The notes: generated from the letters alone by a model not told the origin. A stretch of 64,000 nt of DNA from Vibrio sp. Of7-15 (GCF_022347565.1 NZ_JAKRGH010000002.1:408930-472929), one strand, 5' to 3'; counted from the stretch's first letter, positions 52,771 through 62,529 are shown. Numbers and translations are program-made.

Positions 52771-53091
52771 ATGATGACTGCACCAACAAGCATGCTGTTT
52801 TTTGAACGCTTTGAAAGTGACATTGTGTCGGGTAAAAAAACCATTACGATCAGAGATGAATCTGAGTGTGATTATGTACCCGGTTCGACAGTTCGGGTGT
52901 TTACGCTTGAAGACAATCGAGAGTTTTGCCAATTGAAAATAATCTCTGTTGTTCCTGTTCTATTTGATGAATTGACTCAATTTCATGCCGATCAAGAGAA
53001 CATGACGTTAGACGTATTAAAGGAAGTGATTAGAGAGATCTACCCAAACACACAGCAACTTTATGTTGTGTCTTATCGCTTAGTTTTCTGA
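52771..53091 (+). CDS. yqfB: YqfB-like N4-acetylcytidine amidohydrolase (ASCH domain)
   Basis: Small ASCH-fold enzyme of 106 residues close to E. coli YqfB, which hydrolyses N4-acetylcytidine to cytidine. The family core KKTITIRDESE (about 22-32), the HADQENMTLDVLKEVI segment and the terminal YVVSYRL are conserved. Two adjacent ATGs (52771, 52774) are possible starts; the ribosome site is weak. It is a single gene between two terminators. Confidence 0.88.
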   Translation: MMTAPTSMLFFERFESDIVSGKKTITIRDESECDYVPGSTVRVFTLEDNREFCQLKIISVVPVLFDELTQFHADQENMTLDVLKEVIREIYPNTQQLYVVSYRLVF

Positions 53092-53119
53092 GTATTAGTT
53101 CCCTGAGTATGCGTCATTA

Positions 53120-53147
53120 AAAAGCTCCAGATAATGCTGGAGCTTTT
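53120..53147. terminator. Bidirectional terminator between yqfB and aapP
   Basis: A perfect 11-bp stem (53120-53130 with 53137-53147, AAAAGCTCCAG) with a 6-nt loop and T tracts on both strands. Confidence 0.92.
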
Positions 53148-53172
53148 TAGGTTATACTGTTTTAAACCGTTT

Positions 53173-53922
53173 TTAGTGATGTAGGATCTGACTTAAGAAC
53201 AATTGTGTGCGGTCGGATTGCGGGTTTTCAAAGAAATCGACAGGGTTGTTTTCTTCGATGATTTCACCTGCATCCATAAAGATCACTCGGTCCGCCACTT
53301 CTTTTGCAAACCCCATTTCGTGAGTTACACACAGCATGGTCATCCCTTCACTGGCGAGTTCCACCATTACATCCAGTACTTCACGAACCATTTCAGGGTC
53401 GAGTGCAGATGTTGGTTCGTCAAACAGCATTACTTGTGGGTTCATACATAAAGATCGCGCGATAGCTACACGCTGTTGCTGACCACCAGACAGTTGCCCC
53501 GGAAACTTATCAGCTTGTTCAGGAATTTTTACTCGTTCCAGATACTTCATCGCCAGCGCTTCCGCTTCCTGTTTTGGCATCTTCTTCACCCAAATAGGGG
53601 CTAGTGTGCAGTTCTCTAGTACGGTTAAGTGTGGAAATAAGTTGAAATGCTGGAAACACATTCCGACTTCTTTACGGACTAATTCAATGTTTTTTAAATC
53701 ATCAGTCAGCTCATTACCAGACACAAAAATATGCCCCTTCTGATGCTCTTCAAGGCGGTTAATGCAGCGTATCATAGTTGATTTCCCTGAACCTGAAGGG
53801 CCACAGATAACGATTTTCTCGCCTTTTTTTACGTTAAGGTTGATGTTTTTTAGTACGTGAAATTGTCCGTACCACTTGTTCATATCTTTAAGTTGGATCA
53901 TGTATTCAGATTGTTGCGTCAT
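53173..53922 (-). CDS. aapP: Amino acid ABC transporter ATPase AapP
   Basis: ATPase of a polar amino acid importer of AapJQMP type, 249 residues. Walker A GPSGSGKS lies near 38-45, the signature is [15 protein letters not shown], and Walker B is [17 protein letters not shown] precedes the ATG. It is the last gene of the operon, 30 nt after aapM. The GlnQ family cannot be told apart by sequence alone; the two long permeases upstream support the Aap call. Confidence 0.93.
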   Translation of the reverse strand: MTQQSEYMIQLKDMNKWYGQFHVLKNINLNVKKGEKIVICGPSGSGKSTMIRCINRLEEHQKGHIFVSGNELTDDLKNIELVRKEVGMCFQHFNLFPHLTVLENCTLAPIWVKKMPKQEAEALAMKYLERVKIPEQADKFPGQLSGGQQQRVAIARSLCMNPQVMLFDEPTSALDPEMVREVLDVMVELASEGMTMLCVTHEMGFAKEVADRVIFMDAGEIIEENNPVDFFENPQSDRTQLFLSQILHH

Positions 53923-53952
53923 AATACGTCCTTGATGCTCAATTCTTATTTA

Positions 53953-55050
53953 TTATCGTTTGTGGCCGGTATGCAGCTTATTCTCTAGATAGATAGAGTA
54001 CCTAGACATACTAAAACAGAAAACCCAGAACACTAACGCGACAAAAATATAACTTTCGGTAGAAAAACCTAACCATTCGGGGTCGGTGTTGGCGGCTTGG
54101 CCAATACCGAGTACATCAAACATACCAATAATTAACACTAAGCTGGTGTCTTTAAAGAGACCAATAAACGTATTAACGATGGATGGAATGGTGATTTTTA
54201 AGGCCTGAGGTAAAATAATCAGCCCCATTTTTTTCCAATAGGTGAGTCCAAGAGCATCCGCTGCTTCATATTGGCCCTTGGAAATTGCCTGTAGCCCGCC
54301 ACGAATTACTTCAGCCATGTAAGCAGAGCTGAACATAACCACGCCGATTAAAGCTCGAACAAGTTTATCGGTATCTGAGCCTTCAGATAAGAATAAAGGC
54401 AACATAACAGAAGCCATGAACAGCACTGTGATCAGTGGAACGCCACGCCATATTTCAATATATACCGTACTTAAACTCCGAATGATTGGCATGTCAGAGC
54501 GTCGTCCTAATGCCAGGGCAACACCAATAGGCAGTGAAACAACAATACCGACAATGGCGATAACCAGAGTGACCAGTAATCCACCCCAAAGATGAGTATC
54601 AACGACTTCTAACCCCATTACTCCGCCATATAAAAGGCCAGCTGCCAGAAATGGGAAAATGGTGATAAAAAATGTCCATATCCAAGCACGTTTCGGGGTT
54701 TTCTCATAAGCCAACAGGGCAACAAAAATGGCCAACATGGCATAAAACAGTTTTGGTCGCCATAACTCTTCGGCAGGGTAAAAGCCAAACATAAATTGTT
54801 CGAAACGAACAGTAATGATGACCCAGCAAGCTCCTTCTCGGCTACAAGCATCACGGGTTTCACCTACCCAGTCCGCTTTTAAGATAGCCCAATCAAAAAT
54901 GGTCCAGATCCCTGCAATAGCGAGATAAGCCAGAACCACGGTTACAACAGAGTTTAAGGGGCTATTAAATAAATTGCTCCGTAGCCAGCCGATCACGCCC
55001 ACGGTATTCGGTGGTGGTGGCAAGTCTGGTTGAAATTGATGTTTTTTCAT
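53953..55050 (-). CDS. aapM: Amino acid ABC transporter permease AapM
   Basis: Inner-membrane permease, 365 residues, longer than GlnP/HisM-type permeases (about 220-240) because of an N-terminal extension with extra helices, as in Aap/Bzt systems. The EAA-type loop is GGLQAISKGQYEAADALGLT. Its ATG comes one base after the aapQ stop. It pairs with AapQ. Confidence 0.93.
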   Translation of the reverse strand: MKKHQFQPDLPPPPNTVGVIGWLRSNLFNSPLNSVVTVVLAYLAIAGIWTIFDWAILKADWVGETRDACSREGACWVIITVRFEQFMFGFYPAEELWRPKLFYAMLAIFVALLAYEKTPKRAWIWTFFITIFPFLAAGLLYGGVMGLEVVDTHLWGGLLVTLVIAIVGIVVSLPIGVALALGRRSDMPIIRSLSTVYIEIWRGVPLITVLFMASVMLPLFLSEGSDTDKLVRALIGVVMFSSAYMAEVIRGGLQAISKGQYEAADALGLTYWKKMGLIILPQALKITIPSIVNTFIGLFKDTSLVLIIGMFDVLGIGQAANTDPEWLGFSTESYIFVALVFWVFCFSMSRYSIYLENKLHTGHKR

Positions 55051-55051
55051 A

Positions 55052-56266
55052 TTACCTCTCCACCAATGCGACTTTCTGGTTGTAAATGTTCATTAGGAAT
55101 GACGTTAATAGGCTGAGTGATAGATAAACAGCCATGGTCATTGCAATGATTTCAATTGCTTGGCCAGTTTGGTTTAGGGTGGTTCCAGCAAAAATGGACA
55201 CCAAGTCGGGGTAACCAATGGCCATCGCTAAGGAGGAGTTTTTGGTGAGATTTAGATATTGGCTCGTGAGAGGTGGAATAATAATTCGTAATGCCTGTGG
55301 GATAACCACCAGTTTCAGAGTACGGCTTTTTGGTAAACCCAGCGCCATAGCAGCTTCCGTTTGGCCGTGGCTGACAGCATTAATACCAGAACGAACAATT
55401 TCGGCAATGAACGATGCGGTATAAATACTCAGTGCAATAACCAGTGCCGCTAACTCTGGAATAATGCTGATACCACCGCGGAAATTAAAGCCTTTTAATT
55501 CGGGGTATTCAAGGGAGATCGGCATACCAGCAATGAAATAGGCCAGTACTGGAAGCCCGATGATTAGGCTCAAAGAAATTGAAAAAACAGGTGTTTGTTG
55601 CCCTGTTAGTTTTTGCTTATTGTTCGCCCATATGGACAGTACAACAGAAGCACAAATAGCAGCTACTAAAGCGACAGCAATAAGTATTGATCCTGCTTCA
55701 AAGATGGGCTTCATGAAGTACAAACCACGTACATTCAAAAACACAGCTTCGCCTAAACTCATGCTTTGTCGAGGGGAGGGGAGAGCTTGAAGTACGGCAA
55801 AATACCAGAAGAAAATTTGTAGTAACAGTGGGATATTACGGAATGTTTCGATGTACACCGCCGCAAAACGGCTCACTAACCAATTATGGGAAAGGCGGGC
55901 AATACCAATAATAAACCCAAGAATAGTGGCAAAAACAATACCGATGACTGATACCAATGCCGTGTTTAACAATCCAACAATGAAAGTGCGACCATAAGTA
56001 TGAGTTTCATCATACTCAATAAGGGAAAGGCCAATACCAAACCCTGCTTCGTCGTTCAAAAAGCCAAAGCCTGTGGCAATGCCACGTGAATCTAAGTTGA
56101 TTAATGCATTATTGACTATGGTGTAGAAGAAGCCTACAAGCGCTAAAATTGCCAGCACCTGAAATATAATCGCTCTAAATGTTGGGTTGTATAAGATATT
56201 TTGTTTTTTAGATGGCGCTTTTGAAGGCTCATCTTTAGATATTGTATTTAGTTGTTTAGACGCCAT
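55052..56266 (-). CDS. aapQ: Amino acid ABC transporter permease AapQ
   Basis: Inner-membrane permease of 404 residues, again with the long form typical of AapQ/BztB. The EAA-type loop is SGINAVSHGQTEAAMALGLP, and the family segment YIETFRNIPLLLQIFFWYF is present. It is separated from aapJ by 83 nt containing a hairpin, so its expression is probably lower than that of the binding protein. GAGG lies 10 nt upstream of the ATG. Confidence 0.93.
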   Translation of the reverse strand: MASKQLNTISKDEPSKAPSKKQNILYNPTFRAIIFQVLAILALVGFFYTIVNNALINLDSRGIATGFGFLNDEAGFGIGLSLIEYDETHTYGRTFIVGLLNTALVSVIGIVFATILGFIIGIARLSHNWLVSRFAAVYIETFRNIPLLLQIFFWYFAVLQALPSPRQSMSLGEAVFLNVRGLYFMKPIFEAGSILIAVALVAAICASVVLSIWANNKQKLTGQQTPVFSISLSLIIGLPVLAYFIAGMPISLEYPELKGFNFRGGISIIPELAALVIALSIYTASFIAEIVRSGINAVSHGQTEAAMALGLPKSRTLKLVVIPQALRIIIPPLTSQYLNLTKNSSLAMAIGYPDLVSIFAGTTLNQTGQAIEIIAMTMAVYLSLSLLTSFLMNIYNQKVALVER

Positions 56267-56297
56267 ACAACTACAACCTCAAATCTAATTTTAAAAA

Positions 56298-56315
56298 GGG
56301 GTGACGATGCACCCC
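56298..56315 (-). terminator. Intercistronic terminator/attenuator between aapJ and aapQ
   Basis: GGGGTG (56298-56303) pairs perfectly with CACCCC (56310-56315) over a 6-nt loop, followed on the minus strand by TTTTTAAA. Such a partial terminator usually makes the binding protein more abundant than the permeases. Confidence 0.75.
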
Positions 56316-56349
56316 ATGTTTCCTGCATGAATTCGCTATGAAAAGGAGA

Positions 56350-57378
56350 TTAGCGAATTGGTGGTGCGTACATGAAGCCACCCGCATTCCACAGTGCATT
56401 TACACCACGGGAAATATCAAGAGGAGAGCCTTTACCTACCGTTCGCTCGAAGCTTTCACCGTAGTTACCAACTTGCTTGATAATTTGGTAGCCCCAATCA
56501 TCACGAATGCCAAGGCCTTTACCTTTAGGGCCATCCACACCTAGGATACGACGAACATTAGGATCTTTTGATGAACGCATTTGATCTGCATTTTTTGAGT
56601 TAATGCCATATTCTTCCGCATTAATCATGGCATTTAATGTCCATTTAGCAATGTTGAACCATTGGTCATCCCCTTGGCGAACCACAGGACCTAAAGGCTC
56701 TTTTGAGATGATTTCAGGCAGTACGACGGCAGATTTTGGATTTGCAAGATTGAGTCGAAGTGCGTATAGCCCTGATTGGTCGGTGGTTAGAACATCACAG
56801 CGTCCAGCCTCGAAACCTTTTGAGGTTTGTGCGGCAGTATCAAATACCACAGGGCTGTATTTCATGCCTTTATTACGGAAGTAGTCGGCTAGGTTTAGCT
56901 CCGTTGTAGTACCAGACTGAACACAAACGGATGCGCCATCTAGCTCGGTAGCACTGCTAATACCAAGGTCTTTTTTAACCATAAAGCCTTGACCATCGTA
57001 GTAGTTCACGCCAACGAAGTTTAGGCCAAGCGCAGTATCACGGTGAAGAGTCCATGTGGTGTTACGTGATAGAACATCGATTTCACCGGATTGAAGGGCA
57101 GTAAAACGTTCTTTTGCAGTCAGTGGAACGTATTTTACTTTTGTTTTATCACCAAGAACTGCAGCTGCAAGAGCTTGACAGTATTCAACATCAATGCCTT
57201 CCCATTCCCCTTTTGAATTTGGGTTTGAGAAGCCAGGAAGGCCTGTACTTACCCCGCATTGTACAAACCCTTGTTTAGTAACTTTACCTAATGTGGCATT
57301 GGCCGCATAAGATGTCCCTGTCATTAGCGCAGTTGAAGTGGCTAGTACTGCAAGTAATACTTTCGCTTTCTTCGCCAT
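56350..57378 (-). CDS. aapJ: Amino acid ABC transporter substrate-binding protein AapJ
   Basis: Periplasmic binding protein of 342 residues with a signal peptide (about 1-25, cleavage after SYA or AANA). Family 3 solute-binding features: FVQCGVSTGLPGFSNPNSKGEW near the mature N-terminus, the GIDVEYCQALAAAV motif and VCVQSGTTTELNLADYF. AAGGAA precedes the ATG. It is the first gene of aapJQMP. AapJ systems take up a wide range of polar L-amino acids; the exact range here is not visible. Confidence 0.94.
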   Translation of the reverse strand: MAKKAKVLLAVLATSTALMTGTSYAANATLGKVTKQGFVQCGVSTGLPGFSNPNSKGEWEGIDVEYCQALAAAVLGDKTKVKYVPLTAKERFTALQSGEIDVLSRNTTWTLHRDTALGLNFVGVNYYDGQGFMVKKDLGISSATELDGASVCVQSGTTTELNLADYFRNKGMKYSPVVFDTAAQTSKGFEAGRCDVLTTDQSGLYALRLNLANPKSAVVLPEIISKEPLGPVVRQGDDQWFNIAKWTLNAMINAEEYGINSKNADQMRSSKDPNVRRILGVDGPKGKGLGIRDDWGYQIIKQVGNYGESFERTVGKGSPLDISRGVNALWNAGGFMYAPPIR

Positions 57379-57823
57379 CTGTGTTCCTTCCTGTTTTTCC
57401 TTGTGGCATCAGGCTTATCCTGTATCCACTATTTTATGATGTTGTTGTTTAAAATTATTTGTTAAAGATTTGTTTTTATTTTGGGTGTGTAAATTGAACG
57501 TAAATGATCTTCGTTTTAAATCGTATTTATGAACAAGTTCAGTTTAGGAAACGAATTCATATCAAGCAAGCGACTGGTTATGTTAAGTTTTTTATTCTTT
57601 ATAAACATGTTGCTTATAATGATTTAGAATATAGTTCATTTTGCTGTTTTTAAAATAAACTATCTGAATGTAACTGAATTGTGAAGTTTGTGGGCGGGTG
57701 GATAACCAGTATAAATAGCTGATTATCTATTTTTTCTTAGTGTGAAGTGTTAGGAATGTGGGGGAATGATACATTTAAATAAGGCCAACTTTTCGCTGGC
57801 CTCTATAAAAATGGTTTTTATTA
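57379..57823. other. aapJ upstream spacer
   Basis: The 445 AT-rich bp between cobA and aapJ show no ORF with a ribosome site. No sigma-54 motif or clear -35/-10 pair directed at aapJ was found, so its promoter is not assigned. Confidence 0.5.
57782..57802 (-). terminator. Probable terminator of the nirBDC-cobA operon
   Basis: A 6-bp perfect core (AGGCCA 57782-57787 with TGGCCT 57797-57802), one mismatch and a further pair inside. The T tract on the minus strand is weak. It lies 22 nt past cobA. Confidence 0.55.
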
Positions 57824-58645
57824 TTAAATGCTATTAATTGCGGTAGCGCTGTTTTTTTGCATTTCAAACCAAGAAAGCTGTTGATGGAGCTGCGTAACAC
57901 TCCCCACAATAATGAGAGCTGGGCTTTGTGCTTCTGCTGCTTTAGTTGATAACTCAGTTAGCTGCCCCGTTATAACCCGTTGTTTCGACTGAGTACCATT
58001 TTCCACAATAGCAAAAGTGGTATTTTCAGCGATGCCATTATTCAGAAGTTGTTCTTGAATTTTATTACTTTGCTGCAAGCCCATATAGAACACTAGGGTA
58101 TGGTTGCTCTGAGCAAGACAAGCCCAGTTGATTTCCTCCCCATTGGCTTGTAGATGGCCAGTAATAAATTGAACACTTTGTGCATGATCGCGATGAGTCA
58201 GAGGAATACCTGAGTAAGCGGCACAACCAGCCGCTGCGGTAATTCCAGGCACCACTTCAAAAGCAATATTGAAAGGCAATAGGGCTTCTAGTTCTTCTCC
58301 ACCTCGCCCAAAAATAAAAGGATCTCCGCCTTTTAAACGAACGACTTTGTGTCCTTGTAGAGCTTTATCCACCAGTATTTGATTGATTTGATCTTGGGGA
58401 ACGCAATGATGACCTGCTTTTTTTCCAACAAAAACCAGTTCAGATTCTGAATTCACCAATGCCATAACTTCTTGTGAAACAAGGCGATCGTAAACTACTA
58501 CTGTTGCTTGCTGTATTAAGCGTAAGGCTTTAACAGTGAGTAAGTCGGGATCGCCTGGCCCTGCACCAACGAGAGAAACAAATCCGCGTTCAGCAATATT
58601 GTCTAGGCTATTGCTAGGGGAGTGAGTCATTACTTCTTTGCTCAT
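57824..58645 (-). CDS. cobA: Uroporphyrinogen-III C-methyltransferase
   Basis: SAM-dependent SUMT enzyme that makes precorrin-2, the first committed step to siroheme. The 273 residues have the SAM motif [19 protein letters not shown] (about 23-41), the conserved VVYDRLVS and [14 protein letters not shown], and the second signature [17 protein letters not shown]. It is last in nirB-nirD-nirC-cobA, 31 nt after nirC, so siroheme is made in step with the enzyme that uses it. It supplies the methyltransferase function missing from the short CysG-like protein at 62837. Confidence 0.95.
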   Translation of the reverse strand: MSKEVMTHSPSNSLDNIAERGFVSLVGAGPGDPDLLTVKALRLIQQATVVVYDRLVSQEVMALVNSESELVFVGKKAGHHCVPQDQINQILVDKALQGHKVVRLKGGDPFIFGRGGEELEALLPFNIAFEVVPGITAAAGCAAYSGIPLTHRDHAQSVQFITGHLQANGEEINWACLAQSNHTLVFYMGLQQSNKIQEQLLNNGIAENTTFAIVENGTQSKQRVITGQLTELSTKAAEAQSPALIIVGSVTQLHQQLSWFEMQKNSATAINSI

Positions 58646-58676
58646 GTCGATTTCTCTCGCTGATCTTTAATGGTTA

Positions 58677-59498
58677 TTACGCTTTAACAGGTTTTGCTGA
58701 AACTTGATCATCAGCGTGTTTGCTTAAATTTGGGCGCTCTTCTTTTGGCGTTGAATACCAATATCCAAGACCCATGAATACCGTTCCTGATACTAAGTTA
58801 CCAAGAGAAACCCATAGCAGGTTGTGACCAATGCCGCCAAGCGTATAAGCATCTGAATGTTGGCCGAACCACGACATAGCAAAAATAGTCATGTTAGCGA
58901 TGGAGTGCTCGTAACCAGAACCGATGAAAGCTAATAGACACCACCAGATAGCAATGAAACGGCCAGTACCTTCAACGCGCTGACACATCCAAATAGCAAG
59001 GCATACCAGCCAGTTACATAAAATCCCTTTAAAGAAGAGGATCATTGCTGGCGCTGATGTTTTTGCTAGGGCGACTTTGTGCAGTAAGCTTTCGGCATCT
59101 GGCAGTAATTTACCGCCACCTGCGTAGAAATAAAGAAGAGCCACAGCGACAGAGCCTAGTAAGTTGGCGACCCAAGTTTGTGGAAGAATACGAGCGTTAT
59201 CTTTCCAAGTGATCACGCCAGACTTTGCTCCGAAAGACAAAAACATAGAGTGGCCAGTAAAGAGTTCGGAGCCTGCCATGATCACGAGGGTTAATGCCAC
59301 ACCAAAAGTGGCACCCATAACAAGAGGGCGAATGGATGGGTCAACAAGGTTGCCTAAAGTGAAAATTAAAATAATACCAAGGCCAACATAGGCGCCTGCC
59401 ATTGCAGAGCTTATCCAGAAGCCAAGAGGATTTTTATCCGCCAGTTTCACAATTCGTGCTGCGTTGGCCGCGCACTTTTTGATTGGGTCTGAGTACAT
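58677..59498 (-). CDS. nirC: Nitrite channel NirC (formate/nitrite transporter family)
   Basis: Inner-membrane nitrite channel of the FocA/NirC family, 273 residues with six predicted helices. Family signatures GSELFTGHSMFLSFG and the FKGILCNWLVCLAIWMC segment are present. TAGGA lies 7 nt before the ATG. Its 158-nt leader after nirD is unusually structured. Placement between nirBD and cobA fits nitrite supply to the reductase. Confidence 0.93.
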   Translation of the reverse strand: MYSDPIKKCAANAARIVKLADKNPLGFWISSAMAGAYVGLGIILIFTLGNLVDPSIRPLVMGATFGVALTLVIMAGSELFTGHSMFLSFGAKSGVITWKDNARILPQTWVANLLGSVAVALLYFYAGGGKLLPDAESLLHKVALAKTSAPAMILFFKGILCNWLVCLAIWMCQRVEGTGRFIAIWWCLLAFIGSGYEHSIANMTIFAMSWFGQHSDAYTLGGIGHNLLWVSLGNLVSGTVFMGLGYWYSTPKEERPNLSKHADDQVSAKPVKA

Positions 59499-59533
59499 AC
59501 TGTATTCCTAAGTTTGTTAAATCCAAAATATCT

Positions 59534-59672
59534 ACACGTATAAAAGAGGAGGACAGGCTTCTGTTATACGTGTTGACACTCCAGTTCATCGACTTTTGTA
59601 TTGCCACCAGCCTGTCGGTTGGTGGCAATGATTTTGTTGTTGAAGGTTGCAAGAGGTTAAGCGGCAACCTCT
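59534..59672 (-). promoter_or_regulatory. Structured nirD-nirC intercistronic region with complementary loops
   Basis: In mRNA order: a hairpin over the nirD stop (arms 59666-59672 and 59652-59658); a 10-bp hairpin (59620-59629 with 59600-59609) with a 10-nt loop; and a 10-bp hairpin (59564-59573 with 59534-59543) with a 20-nt loop. The loops of the last two contain GACAGGC and GCCTGTC, exact reverse complements of 7 nt. The larger loop also carries CCTCCT in the mRNA sense, identical to the core of 16S anti-Shine-Dalgarno. No T run follows either hairpin, so they are not ordinary terminators. A regulatory RNA fold or processing site is inferred. Confidence 0.6.
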
Positions 59673-59983
59673 ATTGAATCACCTGTTACTTTTGTTTTGT
59701 ATGCGGTAATGGTCACCGCTTGGTTTTCTAAACAACGGCCATCTTGTAAGTTGAAACGTTGCTTTTTCAGTGGGCTTGCTACCCAAAGTTGCTGTTCATG
59801 CTCGCAGATCAGGCCGCGAGATAATACATTCGCTTTGGCAAATGGATCCATGTTATCAATCGCAAAAATTTCTTTGTTTGCTCGTGGGCGAAATAGGGCA
59901 ATTTGCTTACCGTTAACCAGTGCACAAACACCAGTACCAGGGATGATGTCGTCTAGTTGGCAGACTTTAGTCCACTTGCTCAT
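59657..59983 (-). CDS. nirD: Nitrite reductase small subunit NirD
   Basis: Small subunit of cytoplasmic NADH-dependent nitrite reductase, 108 residues. It has the Rieske-like fold (KVCQLDDIIPGTGVCALVNG start, VFAIDN-type AIDNMDP, ending VTITAYKTKV) but no Cys/His cluster ligands, as is normal for NirD. Its ATG overlaps the nirB stop by 4 nt. The 3' end forms part of a hairpin. Confidence 0.94.
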   Translation of the reverse strand: MSKWTKVCQLDDIIPGTGVCALVNGKQIALFRPRANKEIFAIDNMDPFAKANVLSRGLICEHEQQLWVASPLKKQRFNLQDGRCLENQAVTITAYKTKVTGDSIEVAA

Positions 59984-62529
59984 ACTGTTTCCTCCAAAGA
60001 AATTTTGTATACGTCTGCTTTTTCTTCGATAGTGGCAGGGCGGTGTTGATCTCGTTCGCTAACAAATTGAACGTTGTTATCACGTTTGTCACTGTTGATG
60101 AAATGAGCAAAGCGCTTTTGTTGTTCCTCATTATTAACGACATCAGTCCACTCACAGTGGAAGCTTTCAATCAGTTTTGCAATGTCCGTTTCCAGCTGTT
60201 CATTGATACCAAGTTTGTCGTTGATGATGACTTCACGTAGGTAATCAATACCACCTTCCATGTTTTCCATCCAAACTGACGTACGTTGCAATTTATCTGC
60301 GGTGCGAACGTAGAACATTAAGAACCGATCCACATACTTAAGTAAGGTTTCTTGGTCTAAATCGGCCGCCAGTAAATCGGCATGACGAGGTTTCATACCG
60401 CCATTACCACACACATACATGTTCCAACCTGCATCGGTTGCGATAATGCCTAAATCTTTACCTTGGGCTTCAGCACATTCTCGGGTACAGCCAGAAACAC
60501 CAAACTTCATTTTATGAGGGGTACGAATGCCTTTATAGCGGTTCTCAAGTAGAGAGCCTAAGCCAACACTGTCTTGAACACCAAAGCGACACCATGTGCT
60601 ACCCACACAGGTTTTTGCCATACGAAGGGCTTTTGCATAGGCTTGGCCTGTTTCGTAACCTGCTGCGATTAGCTTTTTCCAAATGGCTGGGAGATCATCT
60701 TTTTGCGCACCAAATAGGCCGATGCGTTGGGCACCAGTAATTTTGGTATAAAGGTTAAACTCGGCGGCAACATCTGCTAACGATCCGAGAGCTTGAGGGG
60801 TAACTTCACCACCAGCCATACGTGGAATAACTGAATATGTACCGTCTTTTTGCATGTTGCCTAAGAAGTTATCGTTGGTGTCTTGTAAGCCAGTATTCTC
60901 AGGTTTTAGGACGTGTTCATTCCAACAAGAAGCGAAAATAGAGCCAGCCGCAGGTTTACACACTTCACAGCCATAGCCTTTACCGTGCTTTTCTAATAAC
61001 TCATCAAAGGTTTTAATCCCTTCAATACGGATCAGGTGGAAAAGCTCTTGGCGAGAATATTCAAAGTGCTCACATAAGTGGTTTTTAACTTCGATCCCAG
61101 ATTTGGCTAATTCAGAGTTTAGAACTTGCGTAATTAATGGTAAACAACCACCACAGCCAGTACCGGCATTGGTTACCGCTTTAATTTCACCTAAAGTCGT
61201 GTGCCCGTCAGCCACAGCTGCCGCAATTTTTCCTTTGGTTACGTCAAAGCAAGAACATAGTACGGCAGATTCTGGTAGGGAGTCGGCCCCCATGGCTGGC
61301 TTTTCTGCACCAGCGTGTGCAGGAAGAATTAACGTATCTGGATGCTTAGGAAGCTCAATGTCGTTTAGCGATAATTGCAGTAGGTTGCCATAGTCTGATG
61401 TGTCACCGACTAATACTGCACCAAGCAGCTTTTTGCCATCGTCAGAAACGATAATACGTTTGTAGACTTCTTCACTTTCATCAAGGTAAACGTAGCTTTT
61501 ACAGCCAGGGGTACGTCCATTCGCATCACCAATACTGCCCACTTTTACGCCCAGCAGTTTAAGCTTTGCACTCATGTCGGCACCTTCAAAGGCGTTTTCG
61601 TTGCCTAGCAGGTGGTCCACCGCAACTTGTGCCATTTTATAACCTGGCGCGACCAAACCAAAAAATTGTTCATTCCAAGAAGCACATTCACCAATGGCGT
61701 AGATGTCGTTGTCACTGGTGACACATTGGTTGCTGATGTTGATACCGCCACGGCGGCCAGTCGCTAGGCCACATTGGTGAGCCAATTTATCTTGAGGGCG
61801 AATACCGGTGGAGAATACGATGAAATCAACTTCTAGCTGAGTGCCATCGGCAAATTTCATGGTGTTGCGTGCATTTTCACCTTCGGCAATGATTTCCAGT
61901 GTGTTTTTACTGGTGTGGACTTGAACGCCTAGTTTTTCGATTTTTTGGCGAAGTTGTTCACCACCTGCACGGTCAAGTTGCTCTGCCATCAGTACTGGTG
62001 CAAATTCAATGACGTGCGTTTCAACCCCTAATGCTTTTAATGCGCCAGCAGCTTCAAGGCCAAGTAAGCCACCACCAACTACAACGCCACTTTTACTGCG
62101 TTTTGCGGTTGCTTCAATGGTTTTGAGATCTTCAATGGTACGGTATACAAAGCAGTCTTTGCTTTCGTTCCCTTTAATTTGAGGAACCCAAGGGTATGAG
62201 CCAGTTGCCATGATCAATTTATCGTATTTGATTTCACGGCCAGAATTTGAATAGATGATTTTTTGAGAGCGGTTGATGTTAATGGCGCGTTCACCAATCA
62301 ACACATTGATACCGTGCTTCTCATAAAAACCTTCTTTAACTAAAGAAAGCTCATCAGCGGTATGGTGAGAGAAGTAAGAAGAAAGGTGAACGCGATCGTA
62401 AGCAACACGGGGTTCCTCACAAAAAACGGTCACGTCGAAGTTATCTAGCTCTGCTTTTTCTACAAGGTCTTCGATGTAACGGTGGCCCACCATGCCGTTA
62501 CCGATGATAACCAGTCTGACTTTGCTCAT
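59980..62529 (-). CDS. nirB: NADH-dependent nitrite reductase large subunit NirB
   Basis: Large subunit of the siroheme enzyme reducing nitrite to ammonium with NADH. The 849 residues are ordered: FAD/NAD domains from the start (VRLVIIGNGMVGHRYIEDL); a Bfd-like [2Fe-2S] domain (CSCFDVTKGKI with GTGCGGC); and the siroheme/[4Fe-4S] domain with C-x5-C (CVGSTWC) and C-x3-C (CTREC). Length matches enterobacterial NirB. It is the first gene of the operon and is preceded by an FNR-type site. Confidence 0.96.
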   Translation of the reverse strand: MSKVRLVIIGNGMVGHRYIEDLVEKAELDNFDVTVFCEEPRVAYDRVHLSSYFSHHTADELSLVKEGFYEKHGINVLIGERAININRSQKIIYSNSGREIKYDKLIMATGSYPWVPQIKGNESKDCFVYRTIEDLKTIEATAKRSKSGVVVGGGLLGLEAAGALKALGVETHVIEFAPVLMAEQLDRAGGEQLRQKIEKLGVQVHTSKNTLEIIAEGENARNTMKFADGTQLEVDFIVFSTGIRPQDKLAHQCGLATGRRGGINISNQCVTSDNDIYAIGECASWNEQFFGLVAPGYKMAQVAVDHLLGNENAFEGADMSAKLKLLGVKVGSIGDANGRTPGCKSYVYLDESEEVYKRIIVSDDGKKLLGAVLVGDTSDYGNLLQLSLNDIELPKHPDTLILPAHAGAEKPAMGADSLPESAVLCSCFDVTKGKIAAAVADGHTTLGEIKAVTNAGTGCGGCLPLITQVLNSELAKSGIEVKNHLCEHFEYSRQELFHLIRIEGIKTFDELLEKHGKGYGCEVCKPAAGSIFASCWNEHVLKPENTGLQDTNDNFLGNMQKDGTYSVIPRMAGGEVTPQALGSLADVAAEFNLYTKITGAQRIGLFGAQKDDLPAIWKKLIAAGYETGQAYAKALRMAKTCVGSTWCRFGVQDSVGLGSLLENRYKGIRTPHKMKFGVSGCTRECAEAQGKDLGIIATDAGWNMYVCGNGGMKPRHADLLAADLDQETLLKYVDRFLMFYVRTADKLQRTSVWMENMEGGIDYLREVIINDKLGINEQLETDIAKLIESFHCEWTDVVNNEEQQKRFAHFINSDKRDNNVQFVSERDQHRPATIEEKADVYKISLEETV

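Noticed and set aside
59600..59629. Hairpin in the nirD-nirC gap as a plain intrinsic terminator
   Set aside because: On the transcribed strand it is followed by ACAAAAG rather than a T run, and nirC and cobA continue downstream.
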